From assembly GCF_003977615.1 (NCBI RefSeq), contig NZ_RYZR01000003.1, positions 1-64,000 of the forward strand: DNA of 64,000 bases, given 5' to 3'. This stretch comes from Dyella dinghuensis (GTDB lineage: Bacteria; Pseudomonadota; Gammaproteobacteria; Xanthomonadales; Rhodanobacteraceae). This document shows, piece by piece, positions 35,217-44,528 of this stretch. The notes below the pieces were generated by a model. The model was not told the origin of the DNA. It ran no database searches and worked only from the letters and a program-made list of their open reading frames with translations. The translations under genes and the position numbers were made by a program. Positions within the stretch are counted from its first letter, which is position 1. Each line of letters begins with the position of its first letter.

Positions 35217-37640
35217 ATGTCATTGCAGATAGCGCCGGCTCATTACCGTGTGGCATCCACGGGGTTTTTCTGGGCCGGTGTCGTATTGGTTGTGTGCGGG
35301 GTTTTATGGTCGAGGATGTGGCTGAAGATTCCTTATTCCGCAGATGAATTCCTTGTGGAGCTGGCGTTGGTCGCGCTGGCCTTTGCCTACGCTCTTCGAC
35401 GTCTACTTAGATGTCGGCTCGCTACTGGGTTGGCAGTGTCGTGGATCGTTGCACTCGTATGCTATGCGGGCATCGCACCGCTGATTTCAAGTCTGTTAAT
35501 CGGTTCCTCCGCCATTGGTATCGGTAGTTTGGTGGTCCCTCACACCTCGATGCGCCCCGCGCCTTTTGCATTACTCGTGGGCCTGTCGGTTATAACGGGG
35601 CTGGTAGGGTGGACGCTACCTCTCCCGATTCATACGCATTCGGCGTATCTATCAATCCTGATCGGCATCTGCGTTGTCCGCTGGCACGCAATCGCGGCGA
35701 CGATGCAGTCATGGCCTGCATCATGGGTGCAAGCGATAGACGTTGCACCGGGCTCGGCAGCGTTGGCCGTGATGGCAATAGGTATGGTTTCGACCTGTGC
35801 TTGGACGCCGACCATTCATTTTGATGATCTGGCCTATCACCTCGGGCTGCCTTATCAGCTGCAAACACTGGGCTATTACCGCATGGATGCGGGGTCGCAA
35901 TTGTGGGCGGTAGCACCGTGGGCAGGCGACGTAATCCAGGGCATCGCGCAACTCGTTGCGAAGACCGAGGCGCGCGGAGCAGTGGACAGCATGTGGCTGA
36001 CTCTCACGCTCGGAATGCTGTGGAATTTAGGTGAGACCCTTCAACTGAGTCCCTCTGCGCGTTGGCTGATGCTTGCTCTTTACGCAAGTGTGCCGCTAAC
36101 GGCAGACACGCTCACTGGCATGCAAACCGAAGGTCCTACGGCCGCTGTAGCCGTGGCTCTCGCATGGCTGATACAGCGTGACCTGGTGCCGGATCGCCGG
36201 TCTCTGATGATGGCAGGGCTACTCGGCGGGCTACTGCTCGGCCTGAAAGCAAGTAACGTCTTGATCGCGGGGCCGCTTGGGCTTTGGCTGCTTTGGCGAT
36301 GGCAAGCACACATACCCTGGCGAACCGTTCCTATCGCGATGGCGGCGGCGATCGTCGTCGCTGGATCGAGCTATAGCTATGGATACGTACTGGCAGGCAA
36401 CCCCGTGCTGCCATTGTTCAATGGCTATTTCCATTCGCAGTATTACCTTCCCATTAATTTTCGAGATACCACCTATGAAACAGGTCTTCATGTTTGGTTT
36501 CTTTGGGACCTGATCTTTCATACCTCGCATTATTTCGAAGGAGCAGATGGATCGCTGGGCTTTGTGCCACTCGCTCTAGGCGGCAGCCTGCTCATCGCGA
36601 TCACAATGCCACGCGTACGGCCACTGGCCTTGGTGGCTAGCACTGCTTTCGTATTGCCTTTGACTCAGATTCAATATGTACGATACGTACAGCCAGCTAT
36701 GGCGTTGCTCTTGCCGGCTATGTTCTGCGGCATTCCTTCGATTGACCTCCGGCAACACGAGAATCGTGCAGTACTTACTGCCGTGGCGCTGCTAGTCCTG
36801 AGTAACCTCGCGTTCGTTGCCAATGGCAGTTGGCAACTTTATGGGGGCGTATTGAAAGATTTATGGGCGCATGGGGAGCTAAAAGTCCTCAATTCTTATG
36901 CGCCGACACGCCGAATCGCCGCGATCATTCGCGAAGGTTATGGCGCCTCGGCACGGACGTTGCTCGTGGATCGTCGGTATCCATATGCCGCAGAGCTAGC
37001 AGGGACGGCCTTTGTAACCAGCTGGTACGACAATGAACTGGTGCAAATGGCGTGGAATGCCGACGTTCGTACCGATGGTGTGCAATGGGCGCGTGTGTTC
37101 GATCGGACCGGCGCCAACCTCATCGTTGTCCATCAGGACGATTATACGTCTGCGCTTAAGACGGCGCTGTCGCAGGCGCGAGGAGTCCGTGTTTCGACGG
37201 TGGGTGATTTTGACCTGTGGGCTCTGCATTGGTACCAGATGGGTGTCGAGTCACGGGCGTCACCTGAGACTGTTGCGGTAACGTTTGATACTTCCTCGGC
37301 CCCTCCAGGCGCCACGCTCGTGAGCGCTGATCTGAACGTTAGATGCAAAACAGGGACAACGCCCATCGAGATCCGTTGGGACGTGACGCAAGAGGACAGT
37401 GTCCATAAGACGCGTTCCGAGAATATCTCGTGCGGGCTGCTAGGCGCTGCCCATTCATCGTTCGAAGAGGCCGTTTCCGCGAAGGTAGTCGGTTTCACCA
37501 TAACGGCGACACAGTCACGGCTGGTTGCTATTCCTTTGCAGGTGGATAAGGCAACGGTGAGCTTACGCAGTGATCTGACGGCCGAGCGCGACTTGGCCTG
37601 GCACTGGCAGCGTCGCTTGTTAGGTTGGGTAACGCCATGA
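35217..37640 (+). CDS. GT-C-fold polytopic membrane glycosyltransferase
   Basis: An 807-residue inner-membrane protein with about a dozen hydrophobic segments in the first 570 residues and a soluble C-terminal part. The acidic motif HFDDLAYHLGLP near 201-212, in the first large periplasmic loop, is typical of GT-C enzymes that use polyprenyl-phosphate sugars. I start it at the ATG at 35217; a longer frame from 35079 would overlap the small secreted peptide. It overlaps the GtrA gene by 4 bp (ATGA) and forms a trio with GtrA and GtrB-like genes, as in O-antigen glucosylation systems. Confidence 0.8.
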   Translation: MSLQIAPAHYRVASTGFFWAGVVLVVCGVLWSRMWLKIPYSADEFLVELALVALAFAYALRRLLRCRLATGLAVSWIVALVCYAGIAPLISSLLIGSSAIGIGSLVVPHTSMRPAPFALLVGLSVITGLVGWTLPLPIHTHSAYLSILIGICVVRWHAIAATMQSWPASWVQAIDVAPGSAALAVMAIGMVSTCAWTPTIHFDDLAYHLGLPYQLQTLGYYRMDAGSQLWAVAPWAGDVIQGIAQLVAKTEARGAVDSMWLTLTLGMLWNLGETLQLSPSARWLMLALYASVPLTADTLTGMQTEGPTAAVAVALAWLIQRDLVPDRRSLMMAGLLGGLLLGLKASNVLIAGPLGLWLLWRWQAHIPWRTVPIAMAAAIVVAGSSYSYGYVLAGNPVLPLFNGYFHSQYYLPINFRDTTYETGLHVWFLWDLIFHTSHYFEGADGSLGFVPLALGGSLLIAITMPRVRPLALVASTAFVLPLTQIQYVRYVQPAMALLLPAMFCGIPSIDLRQHENRAVLTAVALLVLSNLAFVANGSWQLYGGVLKDLWAHGELKVLNSYAPTRRIAAIIREGYGASARTLLVDRRYPYAAELAGTAFVTSWYDNELVQMAWNADVRTDGVQWARVFDRTGANLIVVHQDDYTSALKTALSQARGVRVSTVGDFDLWALHWYQMGVESRASPETVAVTFDTSSAPPGATLVSADLNVRCKTGTTPIEIRWDVTQEDSVHKTRSENISCGLLGAAHSSFEEAVSAKVVGFTITATQSRLVAIPLQVDKATVSLRSDLTAERDLAWHWQRRLLGWVTP

Positions 37641-38050
37641 AAGCAACTCTGTCGCGTTCGGTTGCGGGCAATACGCTATGGGCTCGTCAGGGCATGACCT
37701 TCCTGCTCATCGGCCTCTCTCTGGTTGTTACCGATTGGATGGTATTCGTAGTGCTGACGGCATGGGGTTTGAACACACCCATGGCGAATGTAACGGCGCG
37801 CTTCGTCGGTGCGTTGATGGGATTCGTGGCGAACGGTCGCTGGACTTTCTCGGCGCATCTCAGCGCGCGGCGTCTCGCGCGCTATTTGATTTTGTGGTTG
37901 TTTATGACTGCGCTAAGCACCGGTTTAGTCAGCACGATCACTATTCACTCGAGTTTGCATGGCTCATGGCTCGCTAAGTTGTTGATCGAGGCAACGTTGG
38001 CTGTAGTCAGTTTTTGGATATCTCGACGCTGGGTCTACCGCATGCCATGA
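37637..38050 (+). CDS. gtrA: GtrA-like polyprenyl-phosphate-sugar flippase
   Basis: A 137-residue membrane protein with four hydrophobic segments: FLLIGLSLVVTDWMVFVVL, the NVTARFVGALMGFVANGRWTF region, YLILWLFMTALSTGLV and LLIEATLAVVSFWISRRWVY. The sequence and length fit GtrA, thought to flip undecaprenyl-phosphate glucose to the periplasm. The ATG at 37637 overlaps the preceding stop and the gene overlaps the following one, so the trio is coupled. Confidence 0.85.
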   Translation: MKATLSRSVAGNTLWARQGMTFLLIGLSLVVTDWMVFVVLTAWGLNTPMANVTARFVGALMGFVANGRWTFSAHLSARRLARYLILWLFMTALSTGLVSTITIHSSLHGSWLAKLLIEATLAVVSFWISRRWVYRMP

Positions 38051-39093
38051 ATGAACATTCGCAGTCGCCCATCGCCGTGGTCATTCCCTGCTATCGCGTT
38101 AGCGCGCAACTTCTTGCCCTGATCAACCGTATCGGACCCGAAGTTGGATGGATCATTGTTGTCGATGATGCATGCCCTGAACGCAGCGGCGACGTCGTAG
38201 AAAAGCATTGCTCGGACCCACGGGTGACAGTGTTGCGTCATGCGAAAAATCGTGGCGTTGGAGGAGCTGTCATGACCGGATATGCGATGGCACGTAATCT
38301 ACCCGCCAAAGTGGTGGTCAAACTCGATGGTGATGGGCAAATGGATCCGGCCTCAATTAGCCGTTTGGCGGCCCCGTTGCTGTCAGGACATGCAGACTAT
38401 GCGAAGGGCAATCGCTTTTACCGCCTTTCCGATACAGCAGGGATGCCGCCTCTTCGCCTCGTGGGCAACGCAGGTCTATCGTTTCTAACGAAGCTTTCGT
38501 CGGGCTACTGGCAGCTTTTTGATCCAACCAATGGATTTACTGCAATCCATCGATCGCTGTTGGCCGAATTGGATTTCGATGGCATCGCTCCACGCTATTT
38601 CTTCGAGTCGGACATGCTTTATCACCTCAATCAGTTGCGGGCCGTGATTGTGGAAATGCCGATGCCGGCCCGATATTCGGGTGAACCCTCGAGCCTGAGG
38701 CCGTTACGAATCATCGGACCTTTTCTACGTGGAAACCTGCGCAACCTGGGACGACGCGTGGTGTATAGCTATTTTGTACGCAGTTTTTCGCTCGCCTCTA
38801 TAGAACTGTGCCTCGGCTGTGCGCTCGTGGCGTTTGGTCTGCTGTTTGGCTTTCGACACTGGTGGATATCAGCGACGGTTGGGCCGCCAGCTACTGCGGG
38901 TACCGTGATGCTGGCGGCCCTACCACTAATACTGGGTGTGCAACTTGTCTTGTCATGGTTGAGCGCCGATATTGGTGCAGAACCTCACAGGCCGGTTCAT
39001 CCATACTTGGAAAGTGAACAATCCCAGGGATCACCATTAGAGAATGTTTCTGTCGAGTCGGAAGCCAACGAACGGTTTATGCGACATCGGTAG
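38047..39093 (+). CDS. GtrB-like polyprenyl-phosphate glycosyltransferase (GT2)
   Basis: A 348-residue enzyme that probably loads a sugar onto undecaprenyl phosphate at the inner face of the membrane. The GT2 domain has VVIPCYR at 11-17, VVDDACPE at 38-45 and the metal-binding LDGDGQMDP at about 93-101. Two hydrophobic segments follow at about 255-280 and 290-312, as in DPM1/GtrB-type proteins. It starts in the GtrA stop (ATGA). The tail of about 35 residues after the last membrane segment is hydrophilic. Confidence 0.88.
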   Translation: MNEHSQSPIAVVIPCYRVSAQLLALINRIGPEVGWIIVVDDACPERSGDVVEKHCSDPRVTVLRHAKNRGVGGAVMTGYAMARNLPAKVVVKLDGDGQMDPASISRLAAPLLSGHADYAKGNRFYRLSDTAGMPPLRLVGNAGLSFLTKLSSGYWQLFDPTNGFTAIHRSLLAELDFDGIAPRYFFESDMLYHLNQLRAVIVEMPMPARYSGEPSSLRPLRIIGPFLRGNLRNLGRRVVYSYFVRSFSLASIELCLGCALVAFGLLFGFRHWWISATVGPPATAGTVMLAALPLILGVQLVLSWLSADIGAEPHRPVHPYLESEQSQGSPLENVSVESEANERFMRHR

Positions 39094-39689
39094 GTCTAGC
39101 CTGTGATGGCGGTTTCGGTCCAACCAACAGATCGTGCCACAAAGTGTTTCAATGTGGACTTTAACCGAGCACGATAGCGATTCAGGAGTATTGTCGTGTT
39201 ATCGCGATAGGCTTAAGTCTGCTTTCCGTTTCCAGTCCGCGGCAAATAAACTTTTTAAAGAAGGGTGTCCTGGGCTATCCTGGAGCGAGCAGGAGAGATG
39301 TTCAAGAAACAAAACACATGAATATCCGTTAATGGATGAAGCGTTTCGCTCAGACAACCCGGCGCTCAAATCTGTCTTCAGGATGAGGCCTCGATGCTTT
39401 GAAGCCCGAGTGGCTGTGGTACGAGAGGTTCAGTCCGGTGGCGTTCCGGGATAGGCCATTAACGAACTTCGCCTGACTAGCGATATTGACAGGCTGATCA
39501 TCGACTTTTCTCGGTAGGCGGCAGCCCTGCCACCATAAGACCCCCATGCCGAGGGAGAGGGGGCTCCCTCGGCATACTCGTCGGGTCAATGTTCAGCAAG
39601 TGACAACCATTCCATACTCGAATTTTCGCCGCGTCAGCGACCAAACATCGTGTCTGCCTAACAATCGCCCTATCTTGAGGATGGCCTTA
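39094..39689. other. Intergenic region between GtrB-like and SDR genes
   Basis: About 600 bases between convergent genes. An open frame at 39134-39454 shows no recognisable family. The only clear structure is the perfect inverted repeat at 39546-39575. Confidence 0.5.
39546..39575. repeat. Perfect 12-bp inverted repeat (terminator-like)
   Basis: ATGCCGAGGGAG pairs fully with CTCCCTCGGCAT around the six-base loop AGGGGG. It lies between two convergent genes, where a shared terminator would be expected, but no T run follows on either strand. Confidence 0.5.
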
Positions 39690-40409
39690 TCAGCTCACCG
39701 ATGCGCCGCCGTCGGATACTACGACCTGACCTGTCGTAAATCCTGCTCGCATCAGATAAAGGTAAACTTCAGCGACTTCATGAGCTTCACCGACATGTTT
39801 TACGAGCAGGTTCTGTTCCGCGCGTTTGAATGTCGCCTCGCGAGCAGCTTCCGGGAAACTATTCCAAAGTTCCGTCTTGATGACTCCTGGGCAAACCGCG
39901 TTCACTCGGATCGGCGCAAGTTCTACTGAAAGCGCTCGCGTGAGGGCTTCGGCTGCACCACACACGCTCGACACTATTGTCATCCCGCTACGAGGGCGGC
40001 GTGCCGCCATCCCTGAGGTAAGGACAATAGAGCCGCCCTCGCGGATTTGACCTGCGCCGTACTTCGTTGCCAAGAAGGCGCCCCAGTAGCGGAGCCCAAA
40101 AAAGTCCTGTGCTTCTTCCAAGCTCAAATCTTTCTGGTCGACCACTAGCAGGGCATTGCCTGCGGTGTACACCAGATGGTCGTATTCTCCAATCTTTTCA
40201 AAGAATGATTTGATGCTGCCCTCATCCAATAAGTTGACCGTATGTCCTTCTGCACTCGGAGGTAATTTCTTTTTCGCCTCGGTGATACGCGCTTGACTGC
40301 TGGACGCGATGACAACGAGTGCCCCCTCGTTGGCCGCGGCCATCGCCGTGGCAAGACCGATGCCTGCTGATCCACCAAGCACAACGATTCGTTTGTTTTT
40401 GAGCGACAT
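39690..40409 (-). CDS. SDR-family oxidoreductase lacking the usual Tyr-Lys motif
   Basis: A 239-residue Rossmann-fold protein. The nucleotide loop GGSAGIG lies near 13-19, NAG is replaced by TAGNA, and the RVNAVCPGVIKTE segment follows the active-site region. Where classical SDRs have YxxxK before the AAxxAL helix, this protein reads SGMTIVSSVCGAAEAL, with neither Tyr nor Lys. Similar variants exist in the family and may bind cofactor with altered or no redox activity. The ATG at 40409 has GGAGAAA upstream. About 200 bases separate it from the NmrA-like gene on the same strand. Confidence 0.85.
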   Translation of the reverse strand: MSLKNKRIVVLGGSAGIGLATAMAAANEGALVVIASSSQARITEAKKKLPPSAEGHTVNLLDEGSIKSFFEKIGEYDHLVYTAGNALLVVDQKDLSLEEAQDFFGLRYWGAFLATKYGAGQIREGGSIVLTSGMAARRPRSGMTIVSSVCGAAEALTRALSVELAPIRVNAVCPGVIKTELWNSFPEAAREATFKRAEQNLLVKHVGEAHEVAEVYLYLMRAGFTTGQVVVSDGGASVS

Positions 40410-40607
40410 GTCTTTCTCCGAAACTGCGTTTATGGGTGATGCGCGGGGGTACGGCGAGTGCTGCCGGACCCCGAAACCTTCAATAATCACGATCGGTTCA
40501 TTTTCATGTGATGTACGTGAGGGTGTCGAAATCGTGTTTTACAGATGTGGCGAATTTCTGTGTGCCAGCGCCAATGGTGGTGTCCACTTCGTGTCAAATA
40601 GGAACAC

Positions 40608-41471
40608 TCACAGCCTCTCGATCAGTGATTTGAGTGAAGCTTCAAGCGATACCCCACCTTTGCGTGCGCCGGCCTCACCATCCTCGAACTCAATCCAGCC
40701 TTCGTTGAACCCATCGAGCATCTGTATTCGCGGCGTGGGATTCTTCATCCCTTGCGCAATAAAGCGCCCCTCCCACGTCTCACGTGGAACGGGCTCTGCA
40801 CGAACCGGTCGAGCGAACAACTTTGCAAACGTTGCAGCGAGATCATGCGGAGTAACACGACGAGGGCCTTCCAAATCTACGATACGCCGACCGCGCCATC
40901 GCTCCTGCATCAATTCAGCGGCGACACGGCCGACGTCGGACGTCGCGACCATGGGAACAGGTTTATCGAGCGGCTGCAGAAAGCTGGCGATCACGCCACG
41001 ATCTCGCGCTGAGGCTATGTCCGATCTTGCGTTTTCCATAAACCAGGCTGCACGAAGAAAAGCGATCGGAATCGACAACGTATTAAGTGCTTCTTCCAGA
41101 ATACGAAGCTTGTTGAGAAGATTGGGTTGCTTCACCTGCACGCCAATCGTCGATAGGCAAACGATTCTCTCCGGGCGTGTAGCATCGAGCGCTGTACGCA
41201 ACGCGGCCACCATGGGGAGCGCTTCTGCAAAACCAGGTTGTGGATCGCGCACCGATGGGAGCATGACGAATACACCTTCGGCCCCTTTAAATGCTTTGAT
41301 CAGTGCTGCTGTGTCGGTTGTTTCCGCTATGGCGACCTCACAACCGCGCGCGACCCAAGCGGAAGCTTTGGCCTGATCACGCATAACTCCGCGAACTGGC
41401 AGTTTTCCGCTCCGCAACGCACGAGCAACATGGCCACCGACTCGACCAGTGATTCCTGTAATGACATACAT
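40608..41471 (-). CDS. NmrA-like NAD(P)-binding protein
   Basis: An atypical SDR of 287 residues with the nucleotide motif ITGITGRVGGHVARAL at the N-terminus, MLPSV and ERIVCLSTIGV strands, and FLRAAWFMEN, typical of NmrA/quinone reductase-type proteins (QOR2-like). Such proteins sense or use NADP(H). I start it at 41471 because AGGAA lies about 8 bp upstream; another ATG at 41489 adds six residues. Several large frames on the opposite strand here are shadows. Confidence 0.85.
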   Translation of the reverse strand: MYVITGITGRVGGHVARALRSGKLPVRGVMRDQAKASAWVARGCEVAIAETTDTAALIKAFKGAEGVFVMLPSVRDPQPGFAEALPMVAALRTALDATRPERIVCLSTIGVQVKQPNLLNKLRILEEALNTLSIPIAFLRAAWFMENARSDIASARDRGVIASFLQPLDKPVPMVATSDVGRVAAELMQERWRGRRIVDLEGPRRVTPHDLAATFAKLFARPVRAEPVPRETWEGRFIAQGMKNPTPRIQMLDGFNEGWIEFEDGEAGARKGGVSLEASLKSLIERL

Positions 41472-41640
41472 AGAATCATTCCTATTCATTTCTTGCGCGT
41501 GATGCCGATGCGCACAGCGGCGCGGCGAGAGGAGCGATCCTCGGAGGAGTGCGTGTCAAGCCAGCGCGTATTTAGGAGGAAGCCGGCCACGACCATTGCT
41601 GCTATGGGGTGCTGCTTGTTTGATAAAACGCGTGCAAGGC

Positions 41641-42291
41641 TCAAGGTCCCTCAGAAACCCACTTCAGCGTGGCCAGCCAAAGATCATGGCCACGATGCAT
41701 CAAGCTCTCATCGGTCTCACGCAAGTGGGCCGCAGCAGCACCCTTTCCAACTTCATCCATAACAACATCGCAAGCGTTACCAGCAGGCGTCAGATACCAA
41801 GTGTGGTAGAACGTGGGCCTGGTGCCTGGCGTATAGCCGTACCAACCGATCCGAGAATATGGGACGTACTCGTTGACCTTACTTTCCAGTGGCAGCCCAA
41901 ACGTCGTCCAGCGAAAAACCGTACCTTGTACAAGAACGGGACTGATACCGATGATTCGGACATCCTTCGAATTGGGGTACCACTGCGGCCATTTGTCTGC
42001 GTCAATAATATGTTTCCACACTCGTTCACACGATGCATGGATGACAAGCTCGTTGTGCGAGAACAAATCAGCCTTTTCAGGATCGAATCCATTTGGCCAA
42101 TGAATATCGTGCGAACGATTTTTGAGGTCATCCTTCATAGTGCCAGCGATTTTGGTGGATGCCGCTGAGCCGGCCTGCGGAGCCTGGACGGTCTGCGCGC
42201 GGGTTATGCCACTCCAATAAGAAACTGCAAAAAGCACAGCTGCGAAACCAAAGAGTTGGGTTGTATTGCGAACACTGTTCTGTGCGCTCAT
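41641..42291 (-). CDS. Exported SRPBCC (polyketide cyclase-like) protein
   Basis: A 216-residue protein with an N-terminal hydrophobic segment at about 11-30 (LFGFAAVLFAVSYWSGI) that could be a signal or anchor. It is followed by a START/SRPBCC-type domain: NELVIHASCERVWKHIIDADKWPQWYPNSKDV is the typical first strand and helix, and VNEYVPYSRIGWYGYTPG and TWYLTPAGNACDV are later strands. The domain forms a hydrophobic ligand pocket. GAGAG precedes the ATG at 42291. It lies downstream of an aldo/keto reductase on the same strand. Confidence 0.78.
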   Translation of the reverse strand: MSAQNSVRNTTQLFGFAAVLFAVSYWSGITRAQTVQAPQAGSAASTKIAGTMKDDLKNRSHDIHWPNGFDPEKADLFSHNELVIHASCERVWKHIIDADKWPQWYPNSKDVRIIGISPVLVQGTVFRWTTFGLPLESKVNEYVPYSRIGWYGYTPGTRPTFYHTWYLTPAGNACDVVMDEVGKGAAAAHLRETDESLMHRGHDLWLATLKWVSEGP

Positions 42292-42347
42292 GGGGCTCTC
42301 CGTGTGGATGGGCTGGGCATATTCATGGTCGACCGGCTTCCCGAATA

Positions 42348-43367
42348 TCAAGCACGATCCTTATCGTGGAAGCGCTGCATCCAGTGCGGGTAGGGCACGA
42401 TGGGTTTGGACACATCGTTCAGACGTTGACGGTGCTCCATCGACAGCACACGTTCCTCCGCCTGCAAATTGGCCAGTAGCTGTGATTCGGAACTGGCACC
42501 GACAATCACAGTTGCGACTTCGTCGCGTCCCAGTAACCAAGCTAGTGCAACTTGCGCAGGTGTCGTTTCCATCGCTTCGGCGATAGCGCGCAATTCGTAC
42601 ACGATGGGATCTACTTTCTGTGGATCGATCGGTGGAAAGTTGAGGTTCGTGCGACGCCCCTTTGCGGCTTGGCCATCCTGGGCGGTGTACTTTCCGCTGA
42701 GATAGCCACCGGACAGTGGACTCCAAACCATCAATGCCACATTGTTCTGCTGCGCCACGGCGGCAATGTCGTGTTCGATATCGCGGGCCGCGAGTGAGTA
42801 ATGCACTTGATTGCTGGTGATCTGCGCCCAGTGTGCGTGCGAAGCGATAGCGTGAGCACGCTCAAGTTCGGCAGCGCTGAAGTTGCAAACGCCGATGTGG
42901 CGAACTTTGCCTTGAGAGACCAGGTCGTCGAGTGCGCGTAACGTCTCGTCCAGCGGTGTCAGTGCATCACGATCATGAAGCTGCATCAGATCGATGTGAT
43001 CGCGGCCGAGGCGCTTGAGGCTTGTCTCTATCGTACGCAGAATATGCGAGCGCCCAAGGCCAACCTGGTTTGGCCCGGGACCGGTCCGCAAGCGCACTTT
43101 GGTCGCAACGAGCATGCGTGTTTCATCGACACCGAGATCCGCGAGCACTTGTCCAACCACCAGCTCGGACTGTCCTTGCGAGTAGGCATCGGCGGTGTCG
43201 ATCAAATTCACCCCGTGGTCTAGCGCCAGCCCGACCAGGCGGGTGGCCTGTTCACGATTCAGGCCCGCAATCGATTCCCAAATGCCGCTACCCGCTCCAA
43301 AAGTCATGGCGCCAAGGGCGAAACGGGAAACTCTTAGGCCAGAACGGCCAAATGTGCAGTAGTTCAT
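42348..43367 (-). CDS. Aldo/keto reductase
   Basis: A 339-residue NADPH-dependent oxidoreductase with the full AKR tetrad: Asp57 and Tyr62 in NLIDTADAY, Lys90 in LVATK and His131 in LMQLHD. The C-terminal nucleotide-binding region VATVIVGASSESQLLANL is also seen. The ATG at 43367 has GGAG about 9 bp upstream and gives the family N-terminus (MNYCTFGRSGLRVS). It is divergent from a LysR gene, and the region between them recurs as a decayed copy at 52080-52250. Confidence 0.93.
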   Translation of the reverse strand: MNYCTFGRSGLRVSRFALGAMTFGAGSGIWESIAGLNREQATRLVGLALDHGVNLIDTADAYSQGQSELVVGQVLADLGVDETRMLVATKVRLRTGPGPNQVGLGRSHILRTIETSLKRLGRDHIDLMQLHDRDALTPLDETLRALDDLVSQGKVRHIGVCNFSAAELERAHAIASHAHWAQITSNQVHYSLAARDIEHDIAAVAQQNNVALMVWSPLSGGYLSGKYTAQDGQAAKGRRTNLNFPPIDPQKVDPIVYELRAIAEAMETTPAQVALAWLLGRDEVATVIVGASSESQLLANLQAEERVLSMEHRQRLNDVSKPIVPYPHWMQRFHDKDRA

Positions 43368-43441
43368 GGCTTGGCTCCGGTGCAGATCGACGATGGTGCA
43401 CACGATAGATATTCGACGGCGGCTCGCCTAGAGCGTAAAAT

Positions 43442-43458
43442 ACGAAATACTTATTCGT
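43442..43458. promoter_or_regulatory. LysR-type operator palindrome between aldo/keto reductase and LysR genes
   Basis: ACGAAATACTTATTCGT is an interrupted palindrome (ACGAA, seven bases, TTCGT) lying 17 bp before the LysR start and 75 bp before the reductase start. It is conserved with one change in the diverged copy at 52100-52116, which supports it as a real binding site. Confidence 0.6.
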
Positions 43459-43475
43459 TAAAAGCGAACAATTGA

Positions 43476-44396
43476 ATGCGTGTCGATCAACTGGCAGCCA
43501 TGCGCCTGTTTGTCCGGATCGTTGAAACAGGTTCATTCGGCCGCGCCGCACGAGCCCTTCATATGTCTTCATCGAATGCAACGGAACGGGTGGCGCGGCT
43601 GGAGGAAACCCTGGGTGTACGGCTATTGGCTCGCACGACACGAGCAGTCGCGCCAACTGAAGCCGGAACGCGCTATTACGAAGTCTGTCGGCGTGTGCTG
43701 AACGATCTGGACGAAATTGAAGCCTCGCTAACCGATTCACGTGAAGCACTGACGGGTAAGGTCAGAGTGAGTGCGAATATTTCGGTGGCGCGATCGATCC
43801 TCATTCCACGATTGCCGCAATGGTATTCGCAGCATCCAGGCATTCACCTCGAATTGGTTATGAGCGACCAGCGCAGCGACTTCGTGCGTGACAGCATCGA
43901 TTTCGCGGTGCGCATCGGTGGTCTTGAAGATCAAGATCTGGTCCTGCGGCCATTAGGGCGCCCACGACGCGTCACCGTGGCATCGCCTGCCTATCTGCGT
44001 CAGATGGGACGCCCACAAAATCCCGAGGATCTATCAAAGCATCGATTGATTGACTTCCTCCTTCCTCAGCCCGGAGCACAGTTGGAATGGGAATTTGAAT
44101 CCGATGGTAAGCGTTGTGAGTTGCATCCACCGAGCGTTGCATCCGTGAGTGACGCAGATGCACGCCTTCAGCTCGCGATAGCGGGCGTGGGCATTGTGCA
44201 GAGCTTGTCCTTCATTGCTGCACCGGCATTGCTGGACGGTAAGCTAGAACGTGTGCTCACCGCCTGGGAAACGCATGCTCCCGAGGTATCGATTCTCTAC
44301 CCGCGTGATCGCCATCTACCTACCCGAATCCTGGCGACAATGGATACGTTCACAGCGTGGATAAGAGAAGCGCTGAGCGATAGCCGCACGGTTTAG
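43476..44396 (+). CDS. LysR-family regulator divergent to the aldo/keto reductase
   Basis: A 306-residue regulator with the winged helix at about 7-64 (SFGRAARALHMSSSNATERVARLEE, then LGVRLLARTTRAVAPT) and a full effector-binding domain ending near 290. No strong Shine-Dalgarno sequence is seen in front of the ATG at 43476, and the operator palindrome lies very close, so translation may be weak and autoregulated. It most likely controls the divergent aldo/keto reductase. Confidence 0.9.
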   Translation: MRVDQLAAMRLFVRIVETGSFGRAARALHMSSSNATERVARLEETLGVRLLARTTRAVAPTEAGTRYYEVCRRVLNDLDEIEASLTDSREALTGKVRVSANISVARSILIPRLPQWYSQHPGIHLELVMSDQRSDFVRDSIDFAVRIGGLEDQDLVLRPLGRPRRVTVASPAYLRQMGRPQNPEDLSKHRLIDFLLPQPGAQLEWEFESDGKRCELHPPSVASVSDADARLQLAIAGVGIVQSLSFIAAPALLDGKLERVLTAWETHAPEVSILYPRDRHLPTRILATMDTFTAWIREALSDSRTV

Positions 44397-44481
44397 TAAA
44401 GTCAATTGCACGAACCGGCCTGGCTTTTCCATTCCAAACGAGCCTCGATGGACGTTCAGCGGGATTATCCGAATGCCCAAT

Positions 44482-44511
44482 AATGTCCGCTTTGGGTCGG
44501 AAGCGGACATT
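44482..44511. repeat. Hairpin repeat copy A
   Basis: AATGTCCGCTT and AAGCGGACATT form a perfect 11-bp stem with loop TGGGTCGG. It lies 17 bp beyond the stop of the small - strand gene at 44529. It belongs to a seven-copy family confined to 44.4-50.4 kb. Confidence 0.85.
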
Positions 44512-44528
44512 GATGAGTAGTCCGCGAG

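Noticed and set aside
39134-39454. Open frame of 106 codons between the Gtr-like and SDR genes
   Set aside because: No family similarity, no ribosome site and strongly mixed composition.
40309-41376. Long open frame of 355 codons on the + strand
   Set aside because: It is antisense to the SDR and NmrA-like genes, whose protein sequences are clearly conserved.
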